Source: Hydrogenophaga sp. (GTDB lineage: Bacteria > Pseudomonadota > Gammaproteobacteria > Burkholderiales > Burkholderiaceae_C). From it: a DNA stretch of 64,000 bases. Made by a program: the position numbers and the translations under genes. Under the pieces are notes generated by a model. It was not told the DNA's origin. It did not search any database and saw only the letters and a list, made by a program, of their open reading frames with translations. Shown piece by piece: positions 45,144 to 54,227 of the stretch; position 1 is the first letter of the stretch; each line of letters opens with the position of its first letter. The DNA is taken from NCBI RefSeq assembly GCF_026125785.1, contig NZ_JAHCKL010000023.1, positions 1-64,000 on the forward strand, written 5' to 3'.

Positions 45144-45434
45144 TCAGCGCCGCCCCGGCCACTCGGTGCCGCCCTCTCCCTCGAACACGGCGCGCAACAA
45201 TGAGCCCGCCTGGGAGGCCAGCGTGAGCAGGCCGCAGATGAGGACCGTGGGGCTGGCCTTGTCGGGCCGCATGCCGCCGTCCCACCAGTAGGCGAAACCA
45301 CCGGCCAGGGTGAACAGGGTGCCCAGCAGCAGGAACACCACCATCAGCAGCACCCGCAGGCCCGTTCCCTCGGGACGCAGGAAGAGCACGCTGCCCCAGG
45401 CGGCGATCACGGTGAGCAAGGCGATGGTTTTCAC
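45144..45434 (-). CDS. Small membrane protein of unknown function
   Basis: A 96-aa protein with a GTG start ending at 45434 and GGAGG about ten bases upstream. Three hydrophobic segments are visible (2-19, 28-50, 62-80). The sequence AGGFAYWWDGG lies between the second and third. I do not recognise a family. It is divergent from gshA. Coding potential is plausible because of the ribosome-binding site and helix pattern. Confidence 0.55.
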   Translation of the reverse strand: MKTIALLTVIAAWGSVLFLRPEGTGLRVLLMVVFLLLGTLFTLAGGFAYWWDGGMRPDKASPTVLICGLLTLASQAGSLLRAVFEGEGGTEWPGRR

Positions 45435-45551
45435 GGTGCGGCACCCTCCTTCGGGACAGATTCTGGGGTAAACCGGCCATCGTGTGCCGGCTTGAAGAAT
45501 CCGTCATTCGCCCCCATTACACTGGTTGTCTCTGCTGCTCCGAAGCCCTCT

Positions 45552-46844
45552 ATGGTCCCGCACCTCGTCACCGCCCTGACCGGCCCCATCAACGAACTCG
45601 AACAGCGCATCCTCGAATCCACCCCGGTGATCGAGCGCTGGTTCCGGCTGGAATGGATGGAGCACACGCCGCCGTTCTATTCGTCTGTGGACGTGCGCAA
45701 CGCCGGCTTCAAGCTGGCGCCGGTGGACACCAACCTCTACCCGGGCGGCTGGAACCACCTCACGCCGGAGATGCTGCCCCTGGCGGTGCAGGCCGCCATG
45801 GCCGCCATCGAGAAAATCTGCCCCGAGGCCAAGAACCTGTTGCTGGTGCCGGAGAACACCACCGACATCTTCTACCTCAGCAACCTCGCGCAACTGCGCC
45901 GTATCTTCTACATGGCCGGGCTCAACGTCCGCCTGGGTTCGCTTTCCAACGACATCAAGGTGCCCACCACCATCGAACTGCCCGACGGCGAGAAGGTGAC
46001 GCTGGAGCCGCTGATCCGCAGCAAGCGCCGGCTGGGCCTGAAGAACTTCGACCCCTGCACCATCCTGCTCAACAACGACCTCAGCGCGGGCGTGCCCGGC
46101 ATCCTGGAAGACCTGCACGAGCAGTACCTGCTGCCGCCGCTGCACGGCGGCTGGGGCACGCGGCGCAAGAGCCACCATTTCAAGGCCTACGAGGAAGTCG
46201 CCAAGCGCTTCGGCAAGCTGCTGGGCATGGACCCCTGGCTGATCAACCCCATGTTCAACCAATGCGGGCAGGTGGACTTCAGCGCCGCTGACGGCCTGGA
46301 ATGCCTGCGCACCAACACCGATGCCCTGCTGGGCAAGATCCGCCGCAAGTACAAGGAATACGGCATCAACGAGAAGCCCTTTGTCGTGGTCAAGGCCGAC
46401 AACGGAACGGGCGGCATGGGCATCCTCACGGTGCGCGATGCCAAAGACATCGACAACCTCTCGGCCAAGACCAAGGCGCGCATGGCGGTGGGCCATGCCG
46501 GGCAGGAGGTGCACGAGGTCATCATCCAGGAAGGCGTGCTGACCAACGAACGCATCAACAGCGCCGTGGCCGAGCCCGTGGTCTACATGATGGACCGCTA
46601 CGTGGTGGGCGGCTTCTACCGCGTGCACGCCGACCGCGGCGTGGACGAGAACCTCAACGCCCCCGGGTCCAGCTACGTGCCGCTGGCGTTCGAACAGAGC
46701 GCGCAACTGCCGCAGCCCGGTGCCAAACCCGGCGCCAGCGTGCCCAACCGCTTCTACATGTACGGCGTGATCGGCCGCCTGGCCATGCTCGCCGCCAGCT
46801 ACGAACTCGAAGCCACGGACCCCAACGCCGAAGTCTACGAATGA
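45552..46844 (+). CDS. gshA: Glutamate--cysteine ligase (proteobacterial GshA)
   Basis: A 430-aa enzyme of the non-E. coli type used by many alpha- and betaproteobacteria, first step of glutathione synthesis. Markers are FRLEWMEHTPPFYSSVDVRNAGFKLAPVDTNLYPGG, ENTTDIFYLSNL and KPFVVVKADNGTGGMGI. Start at the ATG at 45552 (MVPHLVTALTG); a longer frame begins 20 codons upstream. A TACACT -10-like box is at 45518-45523. The matching gshB lies 3.5 kb downstream, separated by kup and benE. Confidence 0.93.
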   Translation: MVPHLVTALTGPINELEQRILESTPVIERWFRLEWMEHTPPFYSSVDVRNAGFKLAPVDTNLYPGGWNHLTPEMLPLAVQAAMAAIEKICPEAKNLLLVPENTTDIFYLSNLAQLRRIFYMAGLNVRLGSLSNDIKVPTTIELPDGEKVTLEPLIRSKRRLGLKNFDPCTILLNNDLSAGVPGILEDLHEQYLLPPLHGGWGTRRKSHHFKAYEEVAKRFGKLLGMDPWLINPMFNQCGQVDFSAADGLECLRTNTDALLGKIRRKYKEYGINEKPFVVVKADNGTGGMGILTVRDAKDIDNLSAKTKARMAVGHAGQEVHEVIIQEGVLTNERINSAVAEPVVYMMDRYVVGGFYRVHADRGVDENLNAPGSSYVPLAFEQSAQLPQPGAKPGASVPNRFYMYGVIGRLAMLAASYELEATDPNAEVYE

Positions 46845-46853
46845 GTTGCACCG

Positions 46854-46977
46854 GCGCCACATCCAGCGGGAGTGACCCCGTCTAGAGGTCGGCGTCCACG
46901 GACAAGGCAGGGTCACGGGCGCAAAATCCCGGGTTCCCACGACAACGGAACCCCGGCCGTCAGGCCGGGGTTGTTTT
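46854..46977 (+). promoter_or_regulatory. Candidate attenuator/riboswitch leader of kup
   Basis: The gshA-kup gap folds into: an outer helix GCGCC/GGCGC (46854-46858, 46918-46922); an inner helix GTGACCC/GGGTCAC (46872-46878, 46910-46916); an antiterminator-like hairpin GGGTTCC/GGAACCC (46931-46937, 46947-46953); and a terminator (46949-46977). The last two cannot form together because 46949-46953 are shared. The only purine-rich ribosome-binding candidate (GGGG, 46967-46970) lies inside the terminator stem. I do not recognise the aptamer as a known class. Confidence 0.5.
46949..46977 (+). terminator. Intrinsic terminator abutting the kup start codon
   Basis: AACCCCGGCC, loop GTCA, GGCCGGGGTT, then GTTTT: a 10-bp stem and a T-rich run ending at 46977. 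The GTG start codon of kup is the next base. It may end gshA transcription or act as the regulated element of the kup leader. Confidence 0.8.
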
Positions 46978-48846
46978 GTGTCTGCCTCCAGATCGTCCCT
47001 CGCAGCGCTCACCCTGGGCGCCATCGGCGTGGTGTACGGCGACATCGGCACCAGCGTGCTGTACGCCGTCAAGGAAATATTCGGGTCCGGCCACGTCCCG
47101 TTCACCCATGCCAACGTCTACGGCATCCTGTCCATCCTGTTCTGGACACTGACCGTCATCGTCTCCCTCAAGTACGTCGCCCTCGTGCTGCGGGCCGACA
47201 ACAACGGCGAAGGCGGGCTCATCGCCATGCTGGCGCTGGCCTCCACGGCCGTGAAAGACCGGCCCGCGCTGCGCAGCACCCTGCTCACCGTCGGCATCTT
47301 CGGCACCTCGCTGTTCTATGGCGACGGCGTCATCACCCCGGCCATATCGGTGCTGTCCGCGGTCGAAGGCCTGGAGGTGGTCTCGCCCCACTTCCGCCAC
47401 TATGTGGTGCCCATTACCCTGCTGGTGCTGTTCATCCTCTTTGTTGTGCAGAAGCGCGGTACCAGTGGCATCGGCCGCTTCTTCGGGCCCGTCACGCTCA
47501 CCTGGTTCCTCACCATCGCGGCCCTGGGCGTGGTGCAGATCCTGGACCACCCGGAGATCCTGGGCGCGCTCAGCCCGCTGCACGCGCTGCGCTTCTTGTG
47601 GGAACACCCCGGCACCAGCTTCATCATCCTGGGCGCCGTCGTGCTGTGCGTCACCGGTGCCGAAGCGCTCTACGCCGACCTGGGCCACTTCGGCAAGCGG
47701 CCCATCCGGCTGGCCTGGTTCCTGGTCGTCATGCCCTGCCTCACGCTGAACTATTTTGGCCAGGGCGCGCTGCTGCTGGCCGACCCCGAAGCGGTGAAGA
47801 ACCCCTTCTTCAACATGGCGCCGTCGTGGCTGCTGCTGCCGCTGGTGGGCTTGGCCACACTGGCCACCGTGATCGCCTCGCAGGCCCTCATCACAGGCGC
47901 CTTCAGCGTGACCAAGCAAGCCATCCAGCTCGGCTACCTGCCGCGCCTGAAAGTGCTGCACACCAGCGTGCGCCACACCGGCCAGATCTACATGCCCTTC
48001 GTCAACTGGGGCCTGTTCACCGCCATCGTGCTCGCGGTCGTCATGTTCCGCTCCTCGTCCAACCTCGCGGCCGCCTACGGCATTGCGGTCACGCTGGACA
48101 TGCTCATCACCACCGTGCTCACCTTCTACGTGATCCGCTACGCGTGGAAGTACCCGCTCTGGGTGTGCCTGGCCGCCACCGGTTTCTTCTTCCTGGTGGA
48201 CCTCGCCTTCTTCAGCTCCAACCTGCTCAAGCTCTTTGCCGGTGGCTGGTTTCCGCTGCTCATCGGCGGCGCGGTGTTCACGCTGATGATGACCTGGAAG
48301 CGCGGGCGCGAACTGATGCTGGAGAAGCAGCACGCCGAGTCCATCGAGCTCGGCAGCTTCCTGGACGCGGTGTTCATCGCACCGCCCGCGCGCGTGGAAG
48401 GCACGGCCGTTTTCCTCACCGCCGACGCCGGCACCGTACCCGCCGCGCTGCTGCACAACCTCAAGCACAACAAGGTGCTGCATGAACAGAACCTGTTCGT
48501 CACCGTGCGCGCCCACGAGGTGCCCTGGATCGGACTGGAGAAACGCCTGCAGATAGAACCCCTGGGCCACGACTGCTGGCAGGTCATCGTCCACTACGGC
48601 TTCAAGAACGACCTGGACCTGCCCGAGGCCCTGGAGGCCTTGCGCGGGCGCGGTTGCGAAGTCGGCCCCATGACCACCAGCTACTTCCTCTCTCGCGACG
48701 TCGTCGTGCCCACCCTGGGCAGCGGCATGATGCCCTGGCGCGAAAAGCTCTTTGCCCAGATGCACCACAACGCCAGCGCGGCGGCGGAATTCCTGAACCT
48801 GCCGAGCAACGCGGTGATCGAGTTGGGGTCCAAGGTGGAGATCTGA
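46978..48846 (+). CDS. kup: Kup potassium uptake protein
   Basis: A 622-aa low-affinity K+/H+ symporter with 12 membrane helices and a C-terminal cytoplasmic domain. The start [33 protein letters not shown] aligns with known Kup N-termini, and the conserved [16 protein letters not shown] and [22 protein letters not shown] segments are present. No other start is in frame upstream, so GTG at 46978 is used although it immediately follows a terminator T-run. Tandem repeats follow the gene. Confidence 0.95.
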   Translation: MSASRSSLAALTLGAIGVVYGDIGTSVLYAVKEIFGSGHVPFTHANVYGILSILFWTLTVIVSLKYVALVLRADNNGEGGLIAMLALASTAVKDRPALRSTLLTVGIFGTSLFYGDGVITPAISVLSAVEGLEVVSPHFRHYVVPITLLVLFILFVVQKRGTSGIGRFFGPVTLTWFLTIAALGVVQILDHPEILGALSPLHALRFLWEHPGTSFIILGAVVLCVTGAEALYADLGHFGKRPIRLAWFLVVMPCLTLNYFGQGALLLADPEAVKNPFFNMAPSWLLLPLVGLATLATVIASQALITGAFSVTKQAIQLGYLPRLKVLHTSVRHTGQIYMPFVNWGLFTAIVLAVVMFRSSSNLAAAYGIAVTLDMLITTVLTFYVIRYAWKYPLWVCLAATGFFFLVDLAFFSSNLLKLFAGGWFPLLIGGAVFTLMMTWKRGRELMLEKQHAESIELGSFLDAVFIAPPARVEGTAVFLTADAGTVPAALLHNLKHNKVLHEQNLFVTVRAHEVPWIGLEKRLQIEPLGHDCWQVIVHYGFKNDLDLPEALEALRGRGCEVGPMTTSYFLSRDVVVPTLGSGMMPWREKLFAQMHHNASAAAEFLNLPSNAVIELGSKVEI

Positions 48847-48870
48847 GGGCTTGCGCAGATGCTGGCAAGG

Positions 48871-49090
48871 GCTTCGACAGGCTCAGCCCGAACGGAGTGG
48901 ATTCAGCCCGGACAGGGTGGGCTCAGCTCGAACGGGGTAGGTTTAGCCCGAGCGGGGTAGGTTGGTCCGAGCGGGTTAGGTCAGAGCCCCACTTCCTCCG
49001 TTCGCCCTGAGCTTGTCGAAGGGCTGGCCCGGGTGCTGGCATGGGCTTCGACAGGCTCAGCCCGACCGGGGTAGGCTCAGCCCGCCCGGG
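48871..49090. repeat. Dispersed-repeat cluster with 20-bp tandem units (kup-benE gap)
   Basis: Starting from a repeat arm CTTCGACAGGCTCAGCCCG (48872-48890), units of 20 bases begin at 48881, 48901, 48921, 48941 and 48961 (pattern CTCAGCCCGAACGGGGTAG with drift). A left arm CCGTTCGCCCTGAGCTTGTC lies at 48999-49018 and a second right-arm run at 49047-49090. Same family as the 24-bp array at 36977. Confidence 0.85.
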
Positions 49091-49110
49091 CGCGCGGGCA
49101 CAATCGCCCG

Positions 49111-50301
49111 ATGTCTTTCTTTCGTGACGTCAATCTCTCCGCCGCCACCGCCGGTTTCGTCGCGGTGCTGGTGGGATTCACCAGTTCGGTGGCCATTGTG
49201 TTCCAGGCGGCACAGGCCTTTGGTGCCACGCCGGCGCAGATCACCTCGTGGATGTGGGCGTTGGGCCTGGGCATGGGGCTGTGTTCGGCGGTGCCTTCGC
49301 TGATCCTGCGCCAGCCGGTCATGGTGGCCTGGAGCACGCCCGGTGCCGCGGTGCTGGCCACCGCGGGCCTGGCGGGGGGCTTCACCATGGCCGATGCCGT
49401 GGGCGCTTTCATGGTCAGTGCCGCGCTGATCGTGCTGGTGGGTGCCACCGGCTGGTTCGAGCGCGTGATGAACCGCATCCCCGTGGCCATCGCTTCGGCC
49501 TTGCTGGCCGGTGTGCTCGCGCGTTTTGGCCTGCAGGCCTTCGACGCCGCGCGCACCGCGCTGCCGCTGGTGGTGCTGATGCTGTTGGCTTACCTGCTGG
49601 GCCGGCGCCTGCTGCCGCGCTACGCGGTGCCCCTCACCCTGGCCGTAGGCGTGGCCTGGGTGGTGGCGCAGGGCCAGTTCCGGGGGGAGGCCGTGGTGTT
49701 CGAACTCGCCATGCCCGTGTTCACCGCACCCCGTTTCAGCCTGGCTGCCCTGACCAGCCTCGCGTTGCCGCTGTTCGTGGTGACCATGGCCTCGCAGAAC
49801 CTGCCGGGTGTGGCCGCCATCCGCGCGGCGGGTTACGACATGCCGATCTCGCGCATCCTCACCCTGACCGGCGCCGCCACGCTGGTGCTGGCGCCCTTTG
49901 GTGCCTTCGCGCTCAACCTCTCGGCGATCACCGCCGCCATCTGCATGGGCCCCGAGGCGCACGCCGATCGCAACAAGCGCTACACCGCCGCGGTGGTCTG
50001 CGGCGCGCTCTATGTGCTGGTCGGCCTGTTCGGCGCGGCCATCACCGGCCTACTGATCGCCTTCCCGCGCGAACTGGTGCTGGCCATCGCCGGCATTGCC
50101 CTGCTGGGCAGCATCGGCGGCGGGCTGCATGCCGCGCTCAAGGACGATGCGCACCGCGAAGCCGCGCTCATCACGTTCCTCGTCACGCTCAGCGGCGTGG
50201 TGATAGCCGGCATCGGCTCGGCCTTTTGGGGGGTGGTGGCCGGCGCGTTGGCGCTGTTTGTGCAACAGTACGGGCTCAAAAACCGCCGCCCCGTGAAGTG
50301 A
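49111..50301 (+). CDS. benE: Benzoate/H+ symporter family protein
   Basis: A 396-aa membrane protein with about 11-12 helices of the BenE family. It starts SAATAGFVAVLVGFTSSVAIVFQAAQAFGA, and LALPLFVVTMASQNLPGVAAIRAAGY and FGAFALNLSAITAAICMGPEAH are family hallmarks. Start ATG at 49111 has no ribosome-binding site; CACAAT (49099-49104) sits six bases before it, suggesting a leaderless transcript. Substrate is presumably an aromatic carboxylate; gentisate and aldehyde genes elsewhere fit that. Confidence 0.88.
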   Translation: MSFFRDVNLSAATAGFVAVLVGFTSSVAIVFQAAQAFGATPAQITSWMWALGLGMGLCSAVPSLILRQPVMVAWSTPGAAVLATAGLAGGFTMADAVGAFMVSAALIVLVGATGWFERVMNRIPVAIASALLAGVLARFGLQAFDAARTALPLVVLMLLAYLLGRRLLPRYAVPLTLAVGVAWVVAQGQFRGEAVVFELAMPVFTAPRFSLAALTSLALPLFVVTMASQNLPGVAAIRAAGYDMPISRILTLTGAATLVLAPFGAFALNLSAITAAICMGPEAHADRNKRYTAAVVCGALYVLVGLFGAAITGLLIAFPRELVLAIAGIALLGSIGGGLHAALKDDAHREAALITFLVTLSGVVIAGIGSAFWGVVAGALALFVQQYGLKNRRPVK

Positions 50302-50314
50302 ACCGAAGCATCCC

Positions 50315-51265
50315 ATGACCCAGAAGATCCTCATCGTTGCCGACCCGCTGGAGTCCTTCAAGATCTACAAGGACACCACCTTCGCCATGATGCGCGAGCT
50401 CCAGCGGCGCGGCTACGCGCTGGCCACCTGCGAGCCCGAGCAGATGCAATGGCACAGCGGCCAGCCGGTGACCGCGCTGGCGCGCCACGTCACCCTCACT
50501 GGCGATGCGCACGCCTGGTTCAAGACCACCGCCGAAGTGCGCGACCCGCTGCACAGCTTCGACGCCGTGCTCATGCGCAAAGACCCTCCCTTCGACAGCG
50601 AGTTCTTCTACGCCACTCACCTGCTGGAGCAGGCCGAGCGCGAAGGCGCGCGCGTCTTCAACCACCCGCGCGCGCTGCGCGACCACCCGGAAAAGCTCGC
50701 GCTCATGGAGTTCGCCCGCTTCGCGCCGCCCACGCTGGTCACGCGGCTGCCAGCGGCCATCCGGGCCTTCCATGCGGAGCACAAGGACATCATCCTCAAG
50801 CCCCTGGACGGCATGGGGGGCATGGGGATCTTCCGTGTCGGTCCCGATGGCATGAACCTGGGCTCCATCATCGAAACCCTCAACCAGGGCGGCAGCACCA
50901 GCGTGATGGTGCAGCGCTACCTGCCCCAGATCGTGGAGGGCGACAAGCGCCTGCTCATCATCGGGGGGGAGGCCGCGCCGTTCTGCCTGGCGCGCATTCC
51001 CCAGGGCAGCGAGATCCGCGGCAACCTCGCCGCGGGCGGCAAAGGCGTGGCCAAGCCCCTGTCCGAGAGCGACTGGGCCATTGCCCGCGCCATCGGCCCG
51101 CAGCTCGCCGCGCGCGGCCTGCTGCTGGTGGGGCTGGACGTCATCGGCGACAAGGTCACGGAGATCAACGTCACCAGCCCGACCTGCTTCCAGGAGATCC
51201 AGCAGCAGACCGGCTTCGACGTGCCCGCCATGTTCGTCGACGCGTTGGAGAAAGCGCTGGGCTGA
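50315..51265 (+). CDS. gshB: Glutathione synthase
   Basis: A 316-aa ATP-grasp ligase completing glutathione synthesis. The N-terminal domain (ILIVADPLESFKIYKDTTFAMMRELQRRGY) and ATP-grasp elements (KDIILKPLDGMGGMGIFRV and EINVTSPTCFQEI) match GshB. Start ATG at 50315, 13 bases after benE. It is convergent with the LysE gene. Confidence 0.95.
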   Translation: MTQKILIVADPLESFKIYKDTTFAMMRELQRRGYALATCEPEQMQWHSGQPVTALARHVTLTGDAHAWFKTTAEVRDPLHSFDAVLMRKDPPFDSEFFYATHLLEQAEREGARVFNHPRALRDHPEKLALMEFARFAPPTLVTRLPAAIRAFHAEHKDIILKPLDGMGGMGIFRVGPDGMNLGSIIETLNQGGSTSVMVQRYLPQIVEGDKRLLIIGGEAAPFCLARIPQGSEIRGNLAAGGKGVAKPLSESDWAIARAIGPQLAARGLLLVGLDVIGDKVTEINVTSPTCFQEIQQQTGFDVPAMFVDALEKALG

Positions 51266-51272
51266 CCGCGCG

Positions 51273-51896
51273 TCAGCGGATGCGGCTGGCCAGTTGAGCG
51301 CCCAGCCCCACCAGCGCAACGCCCGCCAGCCGCGTGGCTGCCACCCGGGCGCCGGGAAAGGCCTTCAGCCGCTGCGCCACCCAGTTTCCGGCCAGCACCA
51401 GAGCGGTCTGGTACGCCAGGCTCAGCACGGTGACGTGCAGCATCATCACCGGCAGCGTGGCCGGCGAGGCGTCCGCCCGGAGGAACAGCGGGAAGAACGC
51501 CACGAAGAACAGCATCACCTTGGGGTTGGTGAGGCTCACCAGGAAAGCGCGCCGGAAGTACCGCCACCGCGAACGAGGGCGTGCCGGGTCCGCTGCGCCC
51601 GCAGTCCCCGGGCGGCTCAGCAGCAGTTGAACGCCCAGCCACGCAAGGTACGCCGCGCCGAACCACTGCAGGGCCTGGAAGACCTCCGCATGCGCCTGCA
51701 TGAGCGCGGCCAGCCCCGCCACCGCAGCCACCATGAACAGCCCGTCCCCTGCCAGCGTGCCCAGCACGGCGGCCATGCCTGCGCGCCGACCGTCACGCGC
51801 CGTTGCTTCCAGAATGGCCAGCGTGCCCGCACCGGGGACCGCCTGAAAAACGAGGATGGCGGCAATGAAGCTGCCGTAGTGCTGGATATCGGTCAT
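51273..51896 (-). CDS. LysE/RhtB-family amino-acid exporter
   Basis: A 207-aa inner membrane protein with five or six helices. The LysE signature is FQAVPGAGTLAILEATARDGRRAGMAAVLGTLAGD, and LVSLTNPKVMLFFVAFFPLFL is the typical second half. It diverges from an AsnC-type regulator, a common pairing in which the regulator induces the exporter when its amino acid accumulates. Substrate unknown. Confidence 0.9.
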   Translation of the reverse strand: MTDIQHYGSFIAAILVFQAVPGAGTLAILEATARDGRRAGMAAVLGTLAGDGLFMVAAVAGLAALMQAHAEVFQALQWFGAAYLAWLGVQLLLSRPGTAGAADPARPRSRWRYFRRAFLVSLTNPKVMLFFVAFFPLFLRADASPATLPVMMLHVTVLSLAYQTALVLAGNWVAQRLKAFPGARVAATRLAGVALVGLGAQLASRIR

Positions 51897-51988
51897 GCGG
51901 TGAAGTGGTGGTGGACAGGGGTCGGTGGTATCCGGGAACGGATCGCCTGATCATCCGCTGCGGCTACCGCGCGGTACAGTGCATTCTT

Positions 51989-52031
51989 CCGGTGAATCCG
52001 GCCAATGGCCTCTGATGTTTCGGTGAATTCC
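51989..52031. promoter_or_regulatory. Direct repeats between the LysE and AsnC genes
   Basis: CCGGTGAATCCGG (51989-52001) and TTCGGTGAATTCC (52019-52031) share the CGGTGAAT core, spaced 30 bases start to start, about three helical turns. Lrp/AsnC proteins bind phased sites of this kind. Weak evidence. Confidence 0.35.
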
Positions 52032-52035
52032 AGGA

Positions 52036-52512
52036 ATGGCAAGAACACAGCCTGTTGAACTCGACGCCGCCGCCTGGCGGCTCCTGCGTGCCTTGCAGGA
52101 CGACGCGCGCGCACCCTTGAAGTCGCTGGCGCAGGCCACGGGCCTGTCCGTCGCCGCCACGGCGGAGCGCATCAAGCGCCTGCAGGACGCCGGTATCGCG
52201 CAGCGGTTCGTGGTCGAACTGGACGCGTCCAGGTCGGGCTACCACGTCAAGGCCATTGTCGGCATCACCGCCACGCAGCCTGGCAAGAAGCCCCTGCTGG
52301 AGCGCCTGCGCCAGGCGCCCGAAGTGCTGGAGTGCCATCACGTCGCCGGGGCCGACTCCTACCTCATGACTGTGGTGGCCACGGACCTGCAGCACCTGGA
52401 ACGCTTCATTGGCACCATCAACGGGTACGGCGAAACCCGCACCTCCATCGTCTTCTCCACCCCCATCGAACGGCGAGGCCTCGTGCCCCCCGGGACCGCC
52501 AGGCGGCCATGA
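52036..52512 (+). CDS. Lrp/AsnC-family transcriptional regulator
   Basis: A 158-aa regulator with an N-terminal helix-turn-helix (LDAAAWRLLRALQDDARAPLKSLAQATGLSVAATAERIKRLQDAGI) and a C-terminal RAM domain (VKAIVGITATQPGKKPLLERL and VAGADSYLMTVVATDLQHLERFI). Starts at the ATG at 52036. Divergent from the LysE exporter, which it probably controls. Confidence 0.9.
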   Translation: MARTQPVELDAAAWRLLRALQDDARAPLKSLAQATGLSVAATAERIKRLQDAGIAQRFVVELDASRSGYHVKAIVGITATQPGKKPLLERLRQAPEVLECHHVAGADSYLMTVVATDLQHLERFIGTINGYGETRTSIVFSTPIERRGLVPPGTARRP

Positions 52513-52642
52513 AGCCCCGTCCGGCGCCTCCTCCCGCGACGGAAACATCTGCAAACACCATTCCCGCGGCGATGCGTGCAGACTGGGCGCCGTCCTGTCC
52601 TGTCCTGGCGGCGCCGCCCGCCCGCCCTACCCGGTGACCTTC

Positions 52643-53245
52643 ATGAAACTTCTCCCCCTCGTCCTGTCCCTGAGCGCCACGGCGCTGCTGGCGCCCCTGG
52701 CCCCCGCCACCGCGCAGACCACCACCGCACCCAAGCCGGCCGCCAAACCCGCCTCCGCCAAACCCCCGCTGGCCCGCTCCGCCGTCAAGGCGGTGGAAGA
52801 AAGAACCCCCATCGATGAAGACAGCGACGTCGCCCTTACCGAGGCCGACCTCGCCGTCGCCGAACGCGTGCACGTTGGCCAGATTGCCTGCGAGCTGGGT
52901 GCCGCCGTGCAGATCACGCCGGCCAAGAAGCAGGGCTTCTTCATCGTGCAGGTGCAGAACGCGCGCAACCAGCGCTACTTCATGCACCCGGTGGCCAGCC
53001 GCACCGGCGCCATCCGACTGGAAGACCCCAAGCGCGGCGCGCTCTGGCTGCAACTGGGCAACAAGTCCATGCTCATGAGCCAGAAGCTCGGCCTGCGGCT
53101 GGCCGACGAATGCATGAGCCCCGAACAGCAGACCGTGGCCAGCGAGATGAAGCGCAACCCGCCGCGCAGCCTGCTCGAACCCCTGGACCCACCGGCCGGC
53201 ACGCCGGGCACCCCGCCCACGATGCCGCTGGCCACCTCCAAGTGA
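52643..53245 (+). CDS. Secreted protein of unknown function
   Basis: A 200-aa protein with a clear signal peptide (MKLLPLVLSLSATALLAPLAPATA then Q). A proline/alanine/lysine-rich linker and a folded part (residues about 65-165: HVGQIACELGAAVQITPAKKQGFFIVQVQNARNQRYFMHPVAS) follow, ending in a proline-rich tail. Two cysteines in the folded part could bond. No family recognised; similar proteins are scattered in Burkholderiales as periplasmic hypothetical proteins, to my recollection. A plausible gene because of the signal peptide. Confidence 0.75.
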   Translation: MKLLPLVLSLSATALLAPLAPATAQTTTAPKPAAKPASAKPPLARSAVKAVEERTPIDEDSDVALTEADLAVAERVHVGQIACELGAAVQITPAKKQGFFIVQVQNARNQRYFMHPVASRTGAIRLEDPKRGALWLQLGNKSMLMSQKLGLRLADECMSPEQQTVASEMKRNPPRSLLEPLDPPAGTPGTPPTMPLATSK

Positions 53246-53420
53246 GCCGCTGACAGCAGCGGCCGCGCCGAGCCGCACCGCTGCGCTGGCCACCGGTGTT
53301 GAAGGCCACCGGCTGGTCCCGCGCCTCTCCCATTTCTGAATGCATTGTTAAAGCGCTTGCACGGGCTGCGACGCCTGCCTATCTTCCCAGGCCTTCGTCG
53401 CAACAAACCGCGTGGGCAAC

Positions 53421-54134
53421 ATGGCAAACAGCAGCAGCAATCTCCAAAAATGGTCCGCCGAATTCCTCGGCACGTTCTGGCTCACCTTTGGCGGCTGCGG
53501 CAGCGCCGTGCTGGCGGCCGCCTTTCCTGAACTGGGCATCGGCTTCGTCGGCGTGTCCCTGGCCTTCGGCCTCACGGTGCTCACCGGCGCCTACGCCTTC
53601 GGCCCCATCTCGGGCGGCCACTTCAACCCTGCGGTTTCGGTCGGCCTCGCGCTGGGCGGGCGCTTCCGCGCGGCGGAACTGCCGGGCTACGTGATCGCGC
53701 AGGTGCTGGGCGCGGTGGCCGCAGCCGGCGTGCTCTACCTCATTGCCACCGGCAGGCCCGGCGCCGTGGTGGGGGGTTTCGCCACCAATGGCTTCGGCGA
53801 ACACTCCCCCGGCGGCTACGGCCTCACGGCGGCGCTGCTGACCGAAGTGGTGCTCACCGCCGTGTTCCTGCTGGTCATCCTGGGCGCCACGGCCCGGCGC
53901 GCGGCCGGCGAATTCGCGGGCGTGGCCATCGGCCTGTGCCTCACGCTCATCCACCTTGTCTCCATCCCGGTCACCAACACCTCGGTCAACCCCGCGCGCA
54001 GCACCGGCCCGGCCCTGTTCGGCCCCTCCATCGCGCTGGACCAACTCTGGCTGTTCTGGGTCGCCCCCATCGCAGGCGCGGCCATCGGCGCGCTGATCTG
54101 GCGGGCCCTGCTGTCTGACGGTTTCGGGGACTGA
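53421..54134 (+). CDS. aqpZ: Aquaporin Z
   Basis: A 237-aa water channel with six membrane helices. The NPA motifs are N69-P-A (GGHFNPAVS) and N190-P-A (SVNPARSTG), and the selectivity-filter Arg follows the second. Start at the ATG at 53421 ([21 protein letters not shown]); a GTG three codons upstream is an alternative. Stands alone after a secreted-protein gene. Confidence 0.95.
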   Translation: MANSSSNLQKWSAEFLGTFWLTFGGCGSAVLAAAFPELGIGFVGVSLAFGLTVLTGAYAFGPISGGHFNPAVSVGLALGGRFRAAELPGYVIAQVLGAVAAAGVLYLIATGRPGAVVGGFATNGFGEHSPGGYGLTAALLTEVVLTAVFLLVILGATARRAAGEFAGVAIGLCLTLIHLVSIPVTNTSVNPARSTGPALFGPSIALDQLWLFWVAPIAGAAIGALIWRALLSDGFGD

Positions 54135-54186
54135 AGGACGCAGAGCAGACACCAGGCCCTGGAGAACCTCTGCGAACTCCCAACCC

Positions 54187-54213
54187 GCTCAGACTGAGCC
54201 CAGCCCGAACGGC
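54187..54213. repeat. Degraded dispersed-repeat copy
   Basis: CTCAGACTGAGCCCAGCCCG then AACGG resembles the right end of the repeat family at 34858 but lacks the TTCGAC arm. It sits between aqpZ and the PIN-domain gene. Confidence 0.4.
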
Positions 54214-54227
54214 GTTGCAGAGATTTT

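Noticed and set aside
48871..49090. Possible CRISPR array
   Set aside because: Units are contiguous 20-mers without unique spacers and there are no cas genes.
52509..52637. 42-codon frame starting with an ATGA overlap after the AsnC gene
   Set aside because: Proline/alanine-rich composition, no ribosome-binding site and no recognised family; most likely chance.
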